DNA from: Alysiella sp.
GTDB lineage: Bacteria; Pseudomonadota; Gammaproteobacteria; Burkholderiales; Neisseriaceae
Reading direction: 5' to 3'
DNA: 40,487 nt
Assembly (NCBI RefSeq): GCF_030525755.1
Contig: NZ_JAUNEC010000011.1
Coordinates: 1-40,487, forward strand
Positions 1-6,010 of the stretch are shown in pieces (within the stretch, counting starts at the first letter, position 1; each line of letters opens with the position of its first letter). The translations under genes and the position numbers were made by a program. The notes under the pieces were generated by a model that saw nothing but the letters and a program-made list of their open reading frames with translations, was not told the DNA's origin and made no database searches.

Positions 1-137
1 CTTTGAACGGTTCAGGTTTGGCGGTGGGTCGCGCTTTGGTGGCGGTGTTGGAAAACCACCAAAATGCAGATGGTTCAATCAATATTCCTGTGGCATTGCG
101 TCCGTATTTGGGTGGCGCGGAGAAATTGGGTGGTTAA
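1..137 (+). CDS. serS: Seryl-tRNA synthetase, C-terminal end (partial)
   Basis: The window opens inside this gene. Reading from base 3 gives 44 residues ending in TAA at 135-137. The piece contains NGSGLAVGR, then ALVAVLENHQ and LRPYLGG, which is the conserved end of SerRS: class II motif 3, whose Arg contacts ATP, followed by the short C-terminal tail. SerRS charges tRNA-Ser with serine in the cytoplasm. The start and catalytic core lie upstream of the window. No hairpin terminator follows at once; the next recognisable structure is the inverted-repeat element at 178-503. The identification rests on a short but highly conserved stretch. Confidence 0.9.
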   Translation, partial: LNGSGLAVGRALVAVLENHQNADGSINIPVALRPYLGGAEKLGG

Positions 138-177
138 ACCCATCCAAAATTAGGGTATGTGTTTTATCAGCAAGGTT

Positions 178-503
178 GAAACTTTTGCAAAACTCGATTC
201 GTAGGGGCAGATTTCATATCTGCCCTGTTTAGAATTGCAGAAATTTTTATTTTTATCAATAACGTGAACTCGGGATAAGTAACTGTCAATTTGCCAACAA
301 ACCTGCCCTCTCTCCCTATGGGAAAGCGTTGGAGAGAGGGCTTGTTGAGCAGCATACCCTCTCCCCAGCCCTCTCCCACAGGGAGAGGGAGCAAAGTGAC
401 TTAAATTTATCAATCACTTTTATCCCGAAATCGCGTTATCAATAAATTGAAAAAAGGGCAGATATGAAATCTGTCCCTACGAATTGAGTTTTGCAAAAGT
501 TTT
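178..503. mobile_element. Nested inverted-repeat element, MITE-like
   Basis: Two arms of about 49 bp, 178-226 and 455-503, are near-perfect reverse complements; each starts at the outer edge with AAACTTTTGCAAAACTC and contains CAGATTTCATATCTGCCC. The flanks carry a 5-bp direct repeat, AGGTT, at 173-177 and 504-508, which looks like a target duplication. A second weaker pair of arms lies inside (about 252-280 and 415-444, sharing CGGGATAA and ATAACG-type ends), and inside that are two purine/pyrimidine hairpins (306-340 and 369-389, CCCTCTCCC/GGGAGAGGG). No credible protein is encoded. The outer TTTTGCAAAA resembles ends of IS5/IS1106-type elements, so a non-autonomous derivative is likely but not proven. 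Confidence 0.6.
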
Positions 504-573
504 AGGTTGGGTATGGCACCCACATTTCCCATTATTTTGGAAAGGGATTTGTTGGCTTGGCAACCCAACCTAA
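502..573. repeat. Intergenic inverted repeat (TTAGGTTGGGT)
   Basis: TTAGGTTGGGT at 502-512 is matched by its complement ACCCAACCTAA at 563-573, with about 50 bp between. The left arm overlaps the right edge of the element at 178-503 and includes its AGGTT flank. It may be an older intergenic palindrome that served as the target, or part of the element itself. Confidence 0.5.
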
Positions 574-617
574 TTTGTTGATGGTCAATTTTAGACGAAG
601 ATAGCAATAGGGTATCC

Positions 618-956
618 ATGTTTCTTGTTGATTTGAAAGAATTATCTTGGCATATTGATTACGATGGGTTTTCTTGGTTGCTTAATGAAAGTAAATGGCG
701 TTTTGAAGAAAATAAAGCCCATTATGCAGATAATTTAGGCTTAACTGAAGATATGTTACAAATGTCTTATATTCATAATGATGATTTATATGTGATAGAT
801 GTAGGGTGGTATCCTGATGGTGATGTTAATGGCAATTTTTGCATTGTTTTAATTAAAAATTCAGATTGGGTTCGCCCATTAGCCAAATATATTGTTCACT
901 ATCCCGATGAGGTTATCAATACAATTAAACAGCTCCAAGATAATGGTATAAAATAA
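618..956 (+). CDS. Hypothetical protein (112 aa), unrecognised
   Basis: ATG to TAA, 112 residues, acidic and rich in Trp, Tyr and Asp (for example SWLLNESKW, DVGWYPDGD, NSDWVRPLAKY). There is no signal peptide and no membrane segment, so it is probably a small soluble cytoplasmic protein. The base composition is clearly more AT-rich than the adjoining serS and aspS, which hints at acquired DNA. The ribosome site is weak (AGGG about 6 bp before ATG). I do not recognise the family. Small acidic proteins in such positions are often immunity proteins of contact-dependent or polymorphic toxins, but no toxin gene is visible here and this is only a suggestion. It stands between serS and a second doubtful ORF, in a tract full of intergenic repeats. 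Confidence 0.55.
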   Translation: MFLVDLKELSWHIDYDGFSWLLNESKWRFEENKAHYADNLGLTEDMLQMSYIHNDDLYVIDVGWYPDGDVNGNFCIVLIKNSDWVRPLAKYIVHYPDEVINTIKQLQDNGIK

Positions 957-972
957 GAATAAAAAAATTATC

Positions 973-1215
973 GTGAACCAAATACAAAATGGGGCATTAT
1001 GTAGGGTGCAACAAGTGGCTCCCTTGTATGTTCAAACAGTTATCAACACAGCCATCACGCCCATTCCCTTGATTGGCAGATTCAGCGATGACATCAGCAA
1101 AGTTTTCGTTCATATGCTGAAAACATTGGTGCCTTTGCTGGCTGTGTATGCCTATGAACAAAGCAAAAATACGGTGAAAGCCAAGCTCAATTTGGGTGCA
1201 AAATCGCCCAAGTAA
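973..1215 (+). CDS. Doubtful small ORF, possibly a gene remnant (80 aa)
   Basis: An open frame from GTG at 973 to TAA at 1213-1215. Its first third runs through an intergenic repeat (GTAGGGTGCAAC, about 1000-1024) that occurs again at 29921-29932, so the N-terminal part is unlikely to be native protein. The rest (from about residue 22: INTAITPIPLIGRFSDDISK, then KTLVPLLAVYAYEQSK) reads like genuine protein with one hydrophobic stretch. It may be the tail of a gene whose front was replaced by repeat DNA. A DUS hairpin follows at 1235-1268. Family unknown; whether it is expressed is uncertain. Confidence 0.3.
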   Translation: MNQIQNGALCRVQQVAPLYVQTVINTAITPIPLIGRFSDDISKVFVHMLKTLVPLLAVYAYEQSKNTVKAKLNLGAKSPK

Positions 1216-1234
1216 GCGCAAACCACACATCATT

Positions 1235-1268
1235 AAAGCTGTCTGAAAATGTTTTCAGGCAGCTTTTG
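1235..1268 (+). terminator. DUS-type hairpin terminator
   Basis: AAAGCTGTCTGAAAA (1235-1249) pairs with TTTTCAGGCAGCTTT (1252-1266), one mismatch, two-base loop, ending in TTTT. It is a pair of inverted uptake-like sequences acting as a terminator, placed 20 bp after the ORF ending at 1215. Confidence 0.6.
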
Positions 1269-1300
1269 GTGATAATTGCGCCCATTATCCAAGCATAGGG

Positions 1301-1316
1301 TGGGTGCTTTCACCCA
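1301..1316. repeat. GGGTGGGTGCTTTCACCCAC hairpin repeat
   Basis: TGGGTG-CTTT-CACCCA forms a small perfect hairpin inside a TAGGGTGGGTG motif. Related GTAGGGTGGGT copies occur at 15374-15398, so this is a dispersed intergenic repeat. Confidence 0.5.
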
Positions 1317-1360
1317 CACAATTTCAATATATCAAATCATTAAGCCATTATTTTCAGGCT

Positions 1361-1468
1361 GAGACCTTTGCAAAATTCCTAAAATTTGATTTTTAAAAAT
1401 TTTAATATATTGAATTTTAAGAAATTTATTTTTCAGAAAAGTTCAAAAATAGGTTTTGCAAAGGTTTC
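1361..1468. mobile_element. Small IS5/IS1106-type MITE inserted in an uptake sequence
   Basis: 108 bp, extremely AT-rich, with terminal inverted repeats: GAGACCTTTGCAAAA at 1361-1375 and TTTTGCAAAGGTTTC at 1454-1468 (one mismatch). The GAGACCTTTGCAAAA end is typical of Neisserial IS5-group elements such as IS1106. No coding capacity. AGGCT flanks both sides (1356-1360 and 1469-1473); removing the element and one AGGCT restores TTCAGGCTGCCT, an uptake-type sequence. The match between flanks can be stretched to TTTCAGGCT, so the exact duplication length is ambiguous. Confidence 0.7.
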
Positions 1469-1507
1469 AGGCTGCCTAAAACCCAAGTTGTTTTTTAGGT
1501 AGCCTGA
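1467..1507 (-). terminator. aspS terminator built from inverted DUS
   Basis: TCAGGCTGCCTAAAA and TTTTTTAGGTAGCCTGA form a hairpin just after the aspS stop (minus strand). Its far arm abuts the MITE at 1361-1468. Confidence 0.6.
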
Positions 1508-1526
1508 TTTTGAAATTAAATCAAGA

Positions 1527-3332
1527 TTACGCTTGATTTTCTACTTGTTTTACGCGCAAACGCAAACTTAAATCACGCAATTGCTTGTCATCAACGGCAT
1601 TGGGCGCATTGGTCAGCAAGCATTGAGCGCGTTGCGTTTTCGGGAAAGCAATCACATCACGAATGGATTCCGCGCCCGTCATCAGCGTAACCAAGCGGTC
1701 CAAACCAAACGCCAAACCGCCATGTGGTGGCGCACCGTATTTCAAGTTATCCAACAAGAAACCGAATTTTTCCTGTTGCTCTTCGGGCGTGATTTTCAAT
1801 GCGGCAAACACTTTTTCTTGAATGTCTGCGCGGTGGATGCGGATTGAGCCGCCACCGATTTCCCAGCCATTCAACACCATGTCGTAGGCGCGCGCCAAGC
1901 AGTTTTCAGGGTCGGATTCCATCAAATCTTCGTGTCCCACTTTGGGCGATGTGAATGGGTGGTGTACGGCAACATAGCGGTCGGCTTCTTCATCGTATTC
2001 AAACATGGGGAAATCCACCACCCAAAGCGGTTTCCACTCGTCCACAAAATAGCCGTCTGCCGCGCCGTGTTCGTGTCCGATTTTGATGCGCAATGCGCCA
2101 ATGGCTTCGTTCACGATTTTCGCTTTGTCCGCGCCAAAGAAGATGATGTCGCCATTTTGTGCGCCTGTTTCCGCGATAATCGTTTTCAGGCAGCCTTCCG
2201 ACAAGAATTTCACGATGGGGCTTTGCAAACCGCTATTTTCATCATTGGTGATGTTGTTCACATCGTTTACTTTGATGTACGCCAAGCCTTTCGCGCCGTA
2301 AATGCCGACAAATTTCGTATAATCATCAATGTCTTTGCGGCTCAATTTTGCGCCATTGGGTACGCGCAATGCCACCACGCGACCGCCTTTCATATCGGCA
2401 GCAGCACGGAAGACTTTAAATTCTTCCGATTTCATCAATTCGGTCAATTCGGTGAATTTCAAATTCACGCGCATATCGGGTTTGTCCGAACCATAATAGA
2501 ACATGGCTTCGCGGTAAGGCATACGCGGAAATTCGCCCAAATCCACGCCCAAAGCGTCTTTAAACACCTGTTTTGCCATGCCTTCGGTGATGTCCATGAT
2601 TTCATTTTCAGACAAGAACGAAGTTTCCAAGTCAATTTGGGTAAATTCAGGCTGGCGGTCGGCACGCAAATCTTCATCGCGGAAACATTTGGTGATTTGA
2701 TAATAGCGGTCAAAACCCGCCACCATCAGCAACTGTTTGAACAACTGGGGCGATTGTGGCAAAGCGAAAAATTCGCCAGCATGAACGCGGCTTGGCACGA
2801 GATAATCGCGCGCACCTTCGGGCGTGGAACGTGTGAGCATGGGCGTTTCAATGTCAATAAAGCCTTGCGCGTCCAAATAACGGCGCACACCCATCGCCAC
2901 TTGGTAGCGCAAACGCAGGTTTTTCTGCATTTGTGGGCGGCGCAAATCCATCACGCGGTGGGTCAGGCGCACGTTTTCGCTGATGTTGTCTTCGTCAATG
3001 GGGAAGGGTGGCGTGGCGGCAGCGTTCAAAATTTCAATTTCTTTTGCCAAAATTTCAATTTTGCCTGAAACCATTTTGTCGTTTTCCGTGCCTTCTGGAC
3101 GCGCGCGCACGCGACCTGTGATGCTCAACACATATTCGCTGCGCGCGCTGTCTGCCAAAGCAAAGGCTTTGGGGGTGTCGGGGTCAATCACGACTTGGAC
3201 GATGCCTTCGCGGTCACGCAGGTCAATGAAAATCACGCCTCCGTGGTCGCGGCGGCGGTGCACCCAGCCTTTGACGGTTACGGTTTGGTCTAAATATTGT
3301 TCGCTGATTAAGCCGCAATAATTGGTACGCAT
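1527..3332 (-). CDS. aspS: Aspartyl-tRNA synthetase
   Basis: 601 residues, the usual bacterial AspRS length, starting MRTNYCG like other bacterial enzymes, with AAGGAAA 10-12 bp upstream of ATG. Cytoplasmic class IIb synthetase charging tRNA-Asp. Order seen: N-terminal OB-fold anticodon-binding domain (about 1-105, with KGWVHRRRDHGG), class II core (from about 120; motif 2 RDEDLRADRQPEF at 218-230), the bacterial GAD insertion (about 300-420), and motif 3 near the C-terminus (GLAFGLDRLV). It is last of the minus-strand series 5650 to 1527 and ends at a DUS hairpin. Whether it has its own promoter in the 67-bp gap upstream is not clear. A long open frame runs antisense through it and is a coding shadow. 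Confidence 0.97.
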   Translation of the reverse strand: MRTNYCGLISEQYLDQTVTVKGWVHRRRDHGGVIFIDLRDREGIVQVVIDPDTPKAFALADSARSEYVLSITGRVRARPEGTENDKMVSGKIEILAKEIEILNAAATPPFPIDEDNISENVRLTHRVMDLRRPQMQKNLRLRYQVAMGVRRYLDAQGFIDIETPMLTRSTPEGARDYLVPSRVHAGEFFALPQSPQLFKQLLMVAGFDRYYQITKCFRDEDLRADRQPEFTQIDLETSFLSENEIMDITEGMAKQVFKDALGVDLGEFPRMPYREAMFYYGSDKPDMRVNLKFTELTELMKSEEFKVFRAAADMKGGRVVALRVPNGAKLSRKDIDDYTKFVGIYGAKGLAYIKVNDVNNITNDENSGLQSPIVKFLSEGCLKTIIAETGAQNGDIIFFGADKAKIVNEAIGALRIKIGHEHGAADGYFVDEWKPLWVVDFPMFEYDEEADRYVAVHHPFTSPKVGHEDLMESDPENCLARAYDMVLNGWEIGGGSIRIHRADIQEKVFAALKITPEEQQEKFGFLLDNLKYGAPPHGGLAFGLDRLVTLMTGAESIRDVIAFPKTQRAQCLLTNAPNAVDDKQLRDLSLRLRVKQVENQA

Positions 3333-3381
3333 ATTGTTGGGTTTCCTTGTTAAGTATTTTTAATTAAATCAAAATTTTTGG

Positions 3382-3398
3382 TTTCAGGCTGCCTGAAA
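3382..3398. repeat. DUS palindrome between aspS and upstream gene
   Basis: TTTCAGGCTGCCTGAAA, an odd palindrome holding the uptake sequence AGGCTGCCTGAA in one orientation and its overlapping complement-like form in the other. It sits exactly at the 3' edge of the gene 3400-4131. Confidence 0.85.
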
Positions 3399-3399
3399 A

Positions 3400-4131
3400 T
3401 CAAGCCGCCAAAACATCAAATAAATAATCTATGCTGCCATTTGGGTAATCGTATTTTTCACAATATTGTTGCACGATTTCAGCAGGTAAATTCAATAATT
3501 GACGTGCTACATGTTGTTTGTGTTCAGCATTATCCAGCCAATCTGTCATGATTTGCTGGTATTCGGGTTCATCATCGTCAAAGGTATCCACTGTTTCCTG
3601 TTGCCAAACATAATAATCCCAACTGGCATGAACAAAATGGATAATCGCTTGTGGTGTATCATTATTTTGCCAACGCTGCAAAAATGGGCGAATATCAATG
3701 TGCGCCTTGTGAAACATTTCCAAATAGGAAAAAATACTTTTATAATCAGTATTTTGTGTTAATAATTTATCCAAATAAGCATCGGCAAATTGTTGCCAAA
3801 TCGCTAATTCTGCAACGGTAAATTCACTTTTCGGCACATAACCCACACGTGCAAAATAGATTTCCAGCGAATGATGTAATTCTTCATTTTGTGCAAACAA
3901 TTCTATCATTCTCGGCAGAAAATATTTGATTTCGTTCGAATTTTGCGTTTTATCAATCACGCCACCGTTGTATTCATAAAAATGCTTTGCCCCTAATTCG
4001 CGCAAAGGCAAGGTTCGCATTTCACGTTCTAATTCAGGGGCGAGACAAATTGGGCAAATACAGGCATGTAGCGGTTCGTTTGGTGGTGGATAATCAAATA
4101 TTTGGTAGCATTTTTGGATAATTTCTTCCAT
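3400..4131 (-). CDS. Hypothetical protein with CxCxxC motif (243 aa)
   Basis: 243 residues, soluble, acidic, no signal peptide or membrane helix. Near the N-terminus is HACICPICLAPELEREM (about 22-38): Cys-x-Cys-x-x-Cys, which could bind a metal or be a degenerate zinc ribbon. The rest appears mainly helical, rich in Trp, Tyr and His (for example IHFVHASWDYYVWQQE), with a Asp/Glu run (TFDDDEPEY). I do not recognise the family. It lies between aspS and a VapD-like gene on the same strand, bounded on both sides by DUS palindromes (3382-3398, 4142-4158). Lower GC than aspS. Together with its two upstream neighbours it seems to be an accessory insertion; co-function is not shown. Confidence 0.75.
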   Translation of the reverse strand: MEEIIQKCYQIFDYPPPNEPLHACICPICLAPELEREMRTLPLRELGAKHFYEYNGGVIDKTQNSNEIKYFLPRMIELFAQNEELHHSLEIYFARVGYVPKSEFTVAELAIWQQFADAYLDKLLTQNTDYKSIFSYLEMFHKAHIDIRPFLQRWQNNDTPQAIIHFVHASWDYYVWQQETVDTFDDDEPEYQQIMTDWLDNAEHKQHVARQLLNLPAEIVQQYCEKYDYPNGSIDYLFDVLAA

Positions 4132-4141
4132 GTTTTGGGGC

Positions 4142-4158
4142 TTTCAGGCTGCCTGAAA
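4142..4158. repeat. DUS palindrome
   Basis: TTTCAGGCTGCCTGAAA, identical to the copy at 3382-3398, in the gap between the VapD-like gene and the CxxC protein gene. Confidence 0.85.
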
Positions 4159-4167
4159 ATGAGTAAA

Positions 4168-4632
4168 TCATTTCAAATCAATACTTTTCATTTTATTCAA
4201 CGGCAAAGTAATATTACCCACCGCAAAATTTTGTTGATTTAAAATTTCGTTCAATTTGTCTTCTGGTAAACCTGCTTGTAATAAACTTTGGCGCAACTGG
4301 TTCATTTGTTGGATAAATGCTTGACGTGCATTTTCCACGCCATCTACGATAAATTGCGCGTCCAAATCCGCCTCTAATCGGTAAAATTTCACATTGGACA
4401 CGCATTTGGCAAACCAATCGTACACCGCCGCGACTTCCTGTAATGCCAATGTGCCGTGTGCCTCGCTGATGTCATCGCTTGTGCTGATGTACACGCTGTC
4501 TTGAATGTTATCAAAACCGTGTTTTTTCAAAACAGTAGCGATATTGTAATAGGCATTATTGGGCGAATTGGCGTGATAATGTTGTTTTAAACAATCTTGG
4601 TTTAAATCAAAGGCAATCAAATATTTGTTCAT
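4168..4632 (-). CDS. VapD-like protein (Cas2-type fold, putative endoribonuclease)
   Basis: 154 residues. The first about 95 follow the VapD pattern: KYLIAFDLNQDCL (beta strand with the AFDL signature), AYYNIATVLKKHGFDNIQDSVY, then WFAKCVSNVKFYRLEAD, which parallels the W-F-x-x-S-V-R-D-I-R-A-F segment of VapD. VapD proteins share the ferredoxin-like fold of Cas2, and studied members (Helicobacter, Haemophilus) are RNA-cutting toxins or toxin-like proteins. About 50 extra residues follow (QAFIQQMNQLRQSLLQAGL), largely helical and not part of minimal VapD. GGGAAA lies 5-6 bp before ATG; the same leader precedes the next gene upstream. No obvious small antitoxin ORF lies beside it; the neighbours are a two-helix membrane protein and a CxxC protein. 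Identification is from pattern alone. Confidence 0.7.
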   Translation of the reverse strand: MNKYLIAFDLNQDCLKQHYHANSPNNAYYNIATVLKKHGFDNIQDSVYISTSDDISEAHGTLALQEVAAVYDWFAKCVSNVKFYRLEADLDAQFIVDGVENARQAFIQQMNQLRQSLLQAGLPEDKLNEILNQQNFAVGNITLPLNKMKSIDLK

Positions 4633-4641
4633 GTTTTTCCC

Positions 4642-4660
4642 TTTTCAGACTGCCTGAAAA
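4642..4660. repeat. DUS palindrome (one mismatch)
   Basis: TTTTCAGACTGCCTGAAAA, a near-palindromic uptake-type sequence just upstream of the VapD-like start codon, followed (minus strand) by GGGAAAAAC ATG. Confidence 0.8.
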
Positions 4661-4661
4661 A

Positions 4662-4943
4662 TCAAGGTAATGGCGCATTTTTATTTGCCAAAATTTTGTG
4701 GATTTTATCGCGGTAAATTTGTATGGTTTTGGGGAAAAGTAAGACAGAAACCGCAATCGGCAACAAAACCACATAAGCCACGCCAAGATATGCCAAATAG
4801 ATGCACATTGCACTACCAATTAGCACCCCCAATATCTGCACAATCAAACCCCACAAAATGCCTTTGACATATTTCTGTTTTTCAGCAGGTAAATTATGCC
4901 ATTCAGTTTCAGGCGAAAGTTGTTTCAATAAAAATGCAAACAT
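4662..4943 (-). CDS. Small membrane protein, two predicted helices (93 aa)
   Basis: An upstream GTG at 4982 is in frame, but it would translate the uptake sequence into FRQPEK. ATG at 4943, preceded by AAAAGGGAAAAATC, is the better start and gives 93 residues. A charged N-terminus (FLLKQLSPETEWHNLPAEKQKYVKG) leads into two hydrophobic segments (about 30-50 and 52-70: ILWGLIVQILGVLIGSAMC and AYLGVAYVVLLPIAVSVLLF), then a basic tail (KTIQIYRDKIHK). It is likely an inner-membrane protein with both ends in the cytoplasm. Family not recognised. It follows the DUF502 gene on the same strand with a DUS palindrome between them. Confidence 0.7.
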   Translation of the reverse strand: MFAFLLKQLSPETEWHNLPAEKQKYVKGILWGLIVQILGVLIGSAMCIYLAYLGVAYVVLLPIAVSVLLFPKTIQIYRDKIHKILANKNAPLP

Positions 4944-4955
4944 GATTTTTCCCTT

Positions 4956-4970
4956 TTCAGGCTGCCTGAA
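4956..4970. repeat. DUS palindrome
   Basis: TTCAGGCTGCCTGAA in the short gap after the DUF502 gene and before the small membrane protein. Confidence 0.85.
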
Positions 4971-4978
4971 GCCCAAAT

Positions 4979-5650
4979 TCACACTTTTTCAGGCAATGTT
5001 TTGGGCGATTTCATCGGCAAATCATCGGGCATGACCATACCCAGCGAAATCACATATTTCAAGGCTTCGTCCACCGTCATGTCCAGTTCACGAATGTCGC
5101 TTTCGCGCACCATGATGTAGTAGCCGCCCGTTGGGTTGGGCGTGGTCGGCACATACACAGACACATATTTTTCGCCTTCAGGTAGCCCTATGGCCAATGC
5201 CTGCGGCACGCTGCCCGATACAAAAGCAATCGTCCAAATATTCGGTTGCGGAAACGGCACCAGAACGGGTGTTTTAAATGAGCGACTGTTGTCGGAAAGC
5301 AGACTTTCGGAAACTTTTTTGACACTGGAATAAATGGACTTGACAACGGGAATACGCCCAATCAGGCTATCCCAACCTTCCAATATTTTGCGACCCAATA
5401 TATTGGCTGCCAAGATACCTGTTACAAATAAAACGACAACGGCTATCACAAAACCTAAACCTGGAATGTGAAAACCGAGATAATTAGCGGGTTGCCATTG
5501 GTTTGGGATAAAGGTAATGATGCGGTCGGTGGCGGAAATAATGTGGGTAATAATCCAAATGGTTACCGCCACAGGCAACCACACGAGTATGCCTGTTATC
5601 AGGTATTTTTTGAGTGCTTTGGCGATGCCGCCTGAACTGGGTTCTGCCAT
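4979..5650 (-). CDS. DUF502 family inner-membrane protein
   Basis: 223 residues with two membrane helices near the N-terminus (about 16-36, YLITGILVWLPVAVTIWIIT; about 63-88, PGLGFVIAVVVLFVTGILAA) and a cytosolic or periplasmic C-terminal part with the family's conserved runs IPVVKSIYSSVKKVSE, VLVPFPQPNIWTIAFVSG and VYVPTTPNPTGGYYIMV. Function of DUF502 proteins is not established; plant relatives (COV family) affect development. AGGACA lies upstream of ATG. In Neisseria I recall this gene next to aspS; here three extra genes separate them. It heads the minus-strand series ending with aspS. Confidence 0.88.
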   Translation of the reverse strand: MAEPSSGGIAKALKKYLITGILVWLPVAVTIWIITHIISATDRIITFIPNQWQPANYLGFHIPGLGFVIAVVVLFVTGILAANILGRKILEGWDSLIGRIPVVKSIYSSVKKVSESLLSDNSRSFKTPVLVPFPQPNIWTIAFVSGSVPQALAIGLPEGEKYVSVYVPTTPNPTGGYYIMVRESDIRELDMTVDEALKYVISLGMVMPDDLPMKSPKTLPEKV

Positions 5651-6010
5651 TTTTTGTGTGTTTGTCCTAAATTTAATTTTTTGCAGGCTGCCTGAAAGCC
5701 TTAAAAAATAAGCACGGTATTTTAACTGATTTTTCGTGAAAATGGCGGCTTAATTTTCAAAGTCATGTTCATTAACAGCCATTGATGCTAACAGTTTTGA
5801 TGATGTGGTTACTTGTTGCCTGAAAGCCATGAAAAATGCTGTTTAATGCTGTCAATAATACTTTTTTTCCTTCTTTTTTGCTAATCCCAAATGCCCACAC
5901 TGTTTTATTTCACTCAAACCTCATTTTGCAATATTTAAATTTCAATTCTGATATTTTTAAATACTTTAACCTGTATTCGTAAAATAATCCCATAAATGAC
6001 ACCGCATCGC
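5651..6010. other. 360-bp intergenic tract
   Basis: No credible gene. It holds one uptake sequence (5685-5696), a DUS-like half (GTTGCCTGAAAG, about 5816) and a pyrimidine-rich stretch (about 5861-5880). A lone AACCTGTATTCG at about 5969 resembles the ends of the elements at 12758-12905 and 14871-14906. The promoter for the DUF502 gene must lie here; TTAAAAT around 5719 on the minus strand is a weak candidate. Confidence 0.4.

Noticed and set aside
150..413. Minus-strand ORFs in the element at 178-503
   Set aside because: They read through palindromic repeats (LPVGEGWGEG-type product), a known false gene pattern.
1932..3068. Long open frame antisense to aspS (378 codons)
   Set aside because: It is the codon-bias shadow of aspS; its protein has no recognisable motif and no ribosome site.
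4168..4632. Cas2 protein of a CRISPR system
   Set aside because: The fold pattern fits VapD, there is no cas1 or other cas gene, and no CRISPR array is present anywhere in the window.
4943..4982. GTG start at 4982 for the small membrane protein
   Set aside because: It would translate the uptake sequence; ATG at 4943 has a good ribosome site.
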